Assembly: GCA_035317605.1 (NCBI GenBank)
Contig: DATHGT010000301.1
Span: forward strand, 1 to 16,248
Source of the DNA: DATHGT01 sp035317605
GTDB taxonomy: Bacteria > Methylomirabilota > Methylomirabilia > Rokubacteriales > CSP1-6
Direction: 5' to 3'
Length of the DNA stretch: 16,248 nt
Shown: positions 14,270 through 16,248 of the stretch, one piece after another
How positions within the stretch are numbered: position 1 is the first letter of the stretch
Layout of the letters: each line of letters starts with the position of its first letter
Translations under genes and position numbers: made by a program
The notes under the pieces: model-generated
Told to the model about the DNA's origin: nothing
Database searches by the model: none
Seen by the model: the letters and a program-made list of their open reading frames with translations, nothing else

Positions 14270-15018
14270 GCCGGGAAGCCGACGCGGTGGCCGCAATGCT
14301 GCCGGACGGGCTGATCCCCCCGGACGGGGTGCTGGTCGTGCACAGCGCGTTTCGAGGGCTCGGCCATCACGGCTATCGCGTGAACGACTTCATCGAGGCG
14401 CTGCTCGACCGGCTGGGCGGGCGCGCGACGCTCTTGATGCCGGCGATGTCGTGGCGGACGGTCACGCCGTCCAACCCCACGTTCGACGAGCTGGCGACGC
14501 CCTCGCACGTCGGCGTGGTGGCGGAAGCGTTCCGCGTCGAGTACTCGGCCGCGCGCAGCCTGCACCCCACGCACTCGGTGTCGGGCGTGGGGCCGGCCGC
14601 CGCGACGCTACTCGCGCGGCACCACGCGGACGACACACCGGTCTCCGCCAACAGCCCGTACGGGTTGATGCGCGACTACGAGGCGTTCGTCCTGCTGCTC
14701 GGCGTCGGCTTCGAGCGCGCCACCGCCATTCATCACGCCGAGGAGGTCGTCGCTCCCGATCTCTACCTGCACCCTCCCCACGAGGCCGAGACCTATCAGT
14801 GTCGGACACGGCTCGGCACGTCACGGACGGTGAGGCTTCGGCGCCACCTCCGGCTCGATCGCGACTTCCCCCAGTTCGAGGGGCGGCTGGCGTCGCGGGG
14901 CCGCCTCCTCTCGGGCGAGGTGGCCGGCACCCGGTGGAGGCTGACGTCGGTCAGCGATCTCCTGCGGGAGGTGTTCGCGGCGCTGATCGCCCGTCCGGAC
15001 GCGACGCTCGCGCGCTGA
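14266..15018 (+). CDS. AAC(3)-family N-acetyltransferase, likely sugar-modifying
   Basis: 250 residues, ATG overlapping the previous stop as ATGA. Family marks: VLVVHSAFRGLGHHGY (22-37) at the CoA-binding start, ATLLMPAMSW (54-63), SLHPTHSVSGVGP (98-110) with the conserved His of the PTHSV motif, and TAIHHAEEVVAP (153-164). AAC(3) enzymes acetylate the 3-amino group of aminoglycosides, but many relatives in glycan or antibiotic clusters acylate amino-sugar amines. Two acetyltransferases after a TylF-type methyltransferase argue for decorating an amino sugar, not for resistance. The C-terminal third is shorter and less conserved. Its last 68 bases overlap the convergent radical SAM gene. A longer upstream reading frame lies within the CatB gene and is not needed. 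Confidence 0.9.
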   Translation: MSREADAVAAMLPDGLIPPDGVLVVHSAFRGLGHHGYRVNDFIEALLDRLGGRATLLMPAMSWRTVTPSNPTFDELATPSHVGVVAEAFRVEYSAARSLHPTHSVSGVGPAAATLLARHHADDTPVSANSPYGLMRDYEAFVLLLGVGFERATAIHHAEEVVAPDLYLHPPHEAETYQCRTRLGTSRTVRLRRHLRLDRDFPQFEGRLASRGRLLSGEVAGTRWRLTSVSDLLREVFAALIARPDATLAR

Positions 15019-16057
15019 GGTCGGCGGGCGGCGGGGTGTGGCCGCCGAGCAGGCGGCCCCTCCAGTTCTGCAAGCGGTCGATGGTGTTGTAGTACGTGAA
15101 CTGCGGCGACCGGCGGATGAGGATCCCGTCGCGGATCTCCTCGTCGTAGTCGTACTGGACCCAGCCGTTGCACGGCTGGCAGAACGGCACCCGGTCCCAC
15201 TGGCCGGTCTCGTGAGCGTAGCGAGCCTTCGCGAACGCCTCGCCCCGCCACACCGCCTTGATCCCGTCTCCGAAGACGTTGCCCATGTCGGTGGCGCGAA
15301 AGCCGTCGAGGCAGCAGAGCCGCACCGTCCCGTCGTTGTGGATGGCCATCGTCTTGTAGATGGCCGGGCACGGGCGCCGGTCCGCCGGCGCGTCGACCTG
15401 GGTGAACGTCCCGGCCTGGGTGTCGAAGACCGGGCAGGTGCGGACGACGTCGACCACGCCGATCCACCGAGCGACGAAGGCGTCCAGCTCGTGGGCGTTC
15501 TCCGGCTGGATGGTGAACGACACGCCCACCCGCGGATATTCGGCGTCGCCGCGGACCCGCATCAGCCGGAAGACGTTGCTCTCGATCTTCTCCAGCCGAT
15601 CGATCCCGCGGACCTTCTGGAGCGTTTCCTTCGTCACCGCGTCGAGGCTGAACATGACCGAGTCCACCCGTTGATCGACGAAGAACCGGGCGAGGGCGTC
15701 GGTCAGGGTGAGGCCGTTGGTGTTCATGGCGATGGGGAGGCCGCGCTGCTTGATGGCCGCGAGGATCTCGCGGAGGTCGGGAATCAGCAGCGGCTCGCCG
15801 TAGACGCTGGGCGCCACCATGGGCGCGGCCGCCATCACCTCGTCGAGGAGGCGGCGGGCGCCCTCGACGTCCATGATGCCCGTGACCTCGTCGATGGCCC
15901 GCTCGTCGTCCGAGCCCCACACCGGACACATCGGACAGCGGAGGTTGCAGCGGGTGGCGAAGTCGACGAGCAGACGCTCGGGATACTCCGGCACCGGCAG
16001 CGGATTCGTCCACGGACGGCGCGGGTCGATCCAGTCCGCGGCGGTCCAGTCAGGCAT
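14951..16057 (-). CDS. Radical SAM/SPASM domain protein
   Basis: 368 residues from ATG 16057. The radical SAM CxxxCxxC motif is VDFATRCNLRCPMCPVW (Cys37, Cys41, Cys44). Further core elements are SVYGEPLLIPDLREIL, IAMNTNGLTLTD, SVMFSLDAVTKETL and ENVF-like SNVFRLM. C-terminal Cys-rich elements, VRTCPVFD, RPCPAIYK, VRLCCLDGF and VPFCQPCNGW, fit a SPASM-type auxiliary cluster domain. Such enzymes modify peptides, sugars or other small molecules; the target is not evident, and no precursor peptide is visible. The start is chosen because GGAG lies 6 bases upstream (16067-16064); ATG 16081 would add eight residues but has no ribosome site. The last ~25 residues (PPADLSARASRPDG onward) are low-complexity and overlap the convergent acetyltransferase gene. 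Confidence 0.9.
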   Translation of the reverse strand: MPDWTAADWIDPRRPWTNPLPVPEYPERLLVDFATRCNLRCPMCPVWGSDDERAIDEVTGIMDVEGARRLLDEVMAAAPMVAPSVYGEPLLIPDLREILAAIKQRGLPIAMNTNGLTLTDALARFFVDQRVDSVMFSLDAVTKETLQKVRGIDRLEKIESNVFRLMRVRGDAEYPRVGVSFTIQPENAHELDAFVARWIGVVDVVRTCPVFDTQAGTFTQVDAPADRRPCPAIYKTMAIHNDGTVRLCCLDGFRATDMGNVFGDGIKAVWRGEAFAKARYAHETGQWDRVPFCQPCNGWVQYDYDEEIRDGILIRRSPQFTYYNTIDRLQNWRGRLLGGHTPPPADLSARASRPDGRSAPRTPPAGDR

Positions 16058-16090
16058 CGGAGTCTCCGGTCTCGCGCTCATCGCGGCGTC

Positions 16091-16096
16091 AGTATA
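16091..16096 (-). promoter_or_regulatory. Possible -10 element of the radical SAM gene
   Basis: Minus-strand TATACT matches the sigma-70 -10 at five of six positions and is AT-rich in a GC-rich setting. Transcription would begin near 16084, leaving about 27 bases before ATG 16057, which fits that start better than 16081. No recognisable -35 is present. Confidence 0.35.
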
Positions 16097-16114
16097 AGCA
16101 ATCGGCGAATGGAG

Positions 16115-16246
16115 CTCGCGGAATTGGTTGACGATCTCACGGCGGGGGTCGGCTGGCCTGGGTCCTCGAAAAGAGGAGCTTCGCTCCTCTTTTCTGCGAA
16201 ATCGGCGCTCGACCCCCGCCGTGAGATCGTCAACCAATTCCGCGAG
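16115..16246. repeat. Perfect 37-bp inverted repeat with 58-bp spacer
   Basis: Bases 16115-16151 are the exact reverse complement of 16210-16246, and the match stops at both ends. The arms begin CTCGCGGAATTGGTTGACGA and end GGCGGGGGTCG. The 58-base spacer holds a second, smaller hairpin (16168-16194). No transposase or coding frame of its own is seen. Its outer edge is two bases from the window end, so it could be a small mobile or regulatory palindrome, or an assembly artefact at a contig end. Confidence 0.85.
16168..16194. terminator. Terminator-like hairpin with A and T tracts, bidirectional
   Basis: GAAAAGAGGAGC (16168-16179) pairs perfectly with GCTCCTCTTTTC (16183-16194) around a 3-base TTC loop. 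The stem has four A at the left and four T at the right, so either strand would give a hairpin followed by a short U run. It lies inside the larger inverted repeat, upstream of the radical SAM gene, and could stop read-through in both directions. The T run is short, so strength is uncertain. Confidence 0.6.
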
Positions 16247-16248
16247 GA

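Larger units (their letters stand above)
16097..16248. other. Right-end non-coding region
   Basis: No gene is supported here. Beyond the nested palindrome I see no ribosome site, RNA gene or promoter pair of good quality. A radical SAM reading frame can be extended into it, but the added residues are basic, low-complexity and come from the palindrome. Confidence 0.6.

Noticed and set aside
13580..15018. Antibiotic-resistance cassette
   Set aside because: No integron, insertion sequence or composition change is seen, and the genes are coupled to glycan-type enzymes.
16082..16237. N-terminal extension of the radical SAM protein into the palindrome
   Set aside because: The extra residues derive from the inverted repeat, and the likely promoter and ribosome site lie downstream of that start.

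Overview
The window is a very GC-rich (by eye close to 70 %), densely packed bacterial stretch devoted to making and decorating a surface glycan or a glycosylated metabolite. Base composition, GTG starts, long open antisense frames and the set of families resemble uncultured soil or subsurface lineages such as Rokubacteria/Methylomirabilota. That placement is only an impression, since no marker gene is present.

Minus-strand operon (9825 down to 1), nine genes with almost no spacing. In transcription order: an unrecognised, possibly glycosyltransferase-like protein; a small lipoprotein; an FkbM-family methyltransferase; an SxtJ-family membrane protein; a NodU/CmcH-type O-carbamoyltransferase; a class I methyltransferase with an N-terminal zinc-ribbon-like segment; a 49-residue DUF5989 membrane peptide (GTG start, easily missed); a membrane-anchored SGNH hydrolase with two C-terminal copies of a domain that also forms the lipoprotein; and a Tat-exported beta-helix-like protein cut by the left edge. 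Carbamoyltransferase, SxtJ and DUF5989 together recall sxtI/sxtJ/sxtK of saxitoxin clusters, but here they sit in a glycan-decoration context.

Plus-strand operon (9915 to 15018), three genes joined by ATGA overlaps: a 1222-residue protein (glycosyltransferase-like N-terminus, Rossmann-like middle, 63-residue coiled-coil repeats, TylF/MycF methyltransferase C-terminus), a CatB-like hexapeptide acetyltransferase and an AAC(3)-family acetyltransferase. The two operons diverge from an 89-base intergenic region. A radical SAM/SPASM gene on the minus strand converges on the plus operon and overlaps its end by 68 bases.

The right end (16058-16248) holds no gene. It carries a possible promoter for the radical SAM gene and a nested palindrome: a perfect 37-bp inverted repeat around a 12-bp terminator-like hairpin. 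No other stretch over 300 bases lacks a gene. I see no tRNA, rRNA, CRISPR or transposase.

Taken together, sugars would be methylated (three methyltransferases), carbamoylated and acylated (two acetyltransferases, one SGNH enzyme), partly at the membrane. The large coiled-coil/methyltransferase protein might cap chains or set their length. The pathway assignment is inference; the family assignments rest on motifs visible in the translations.
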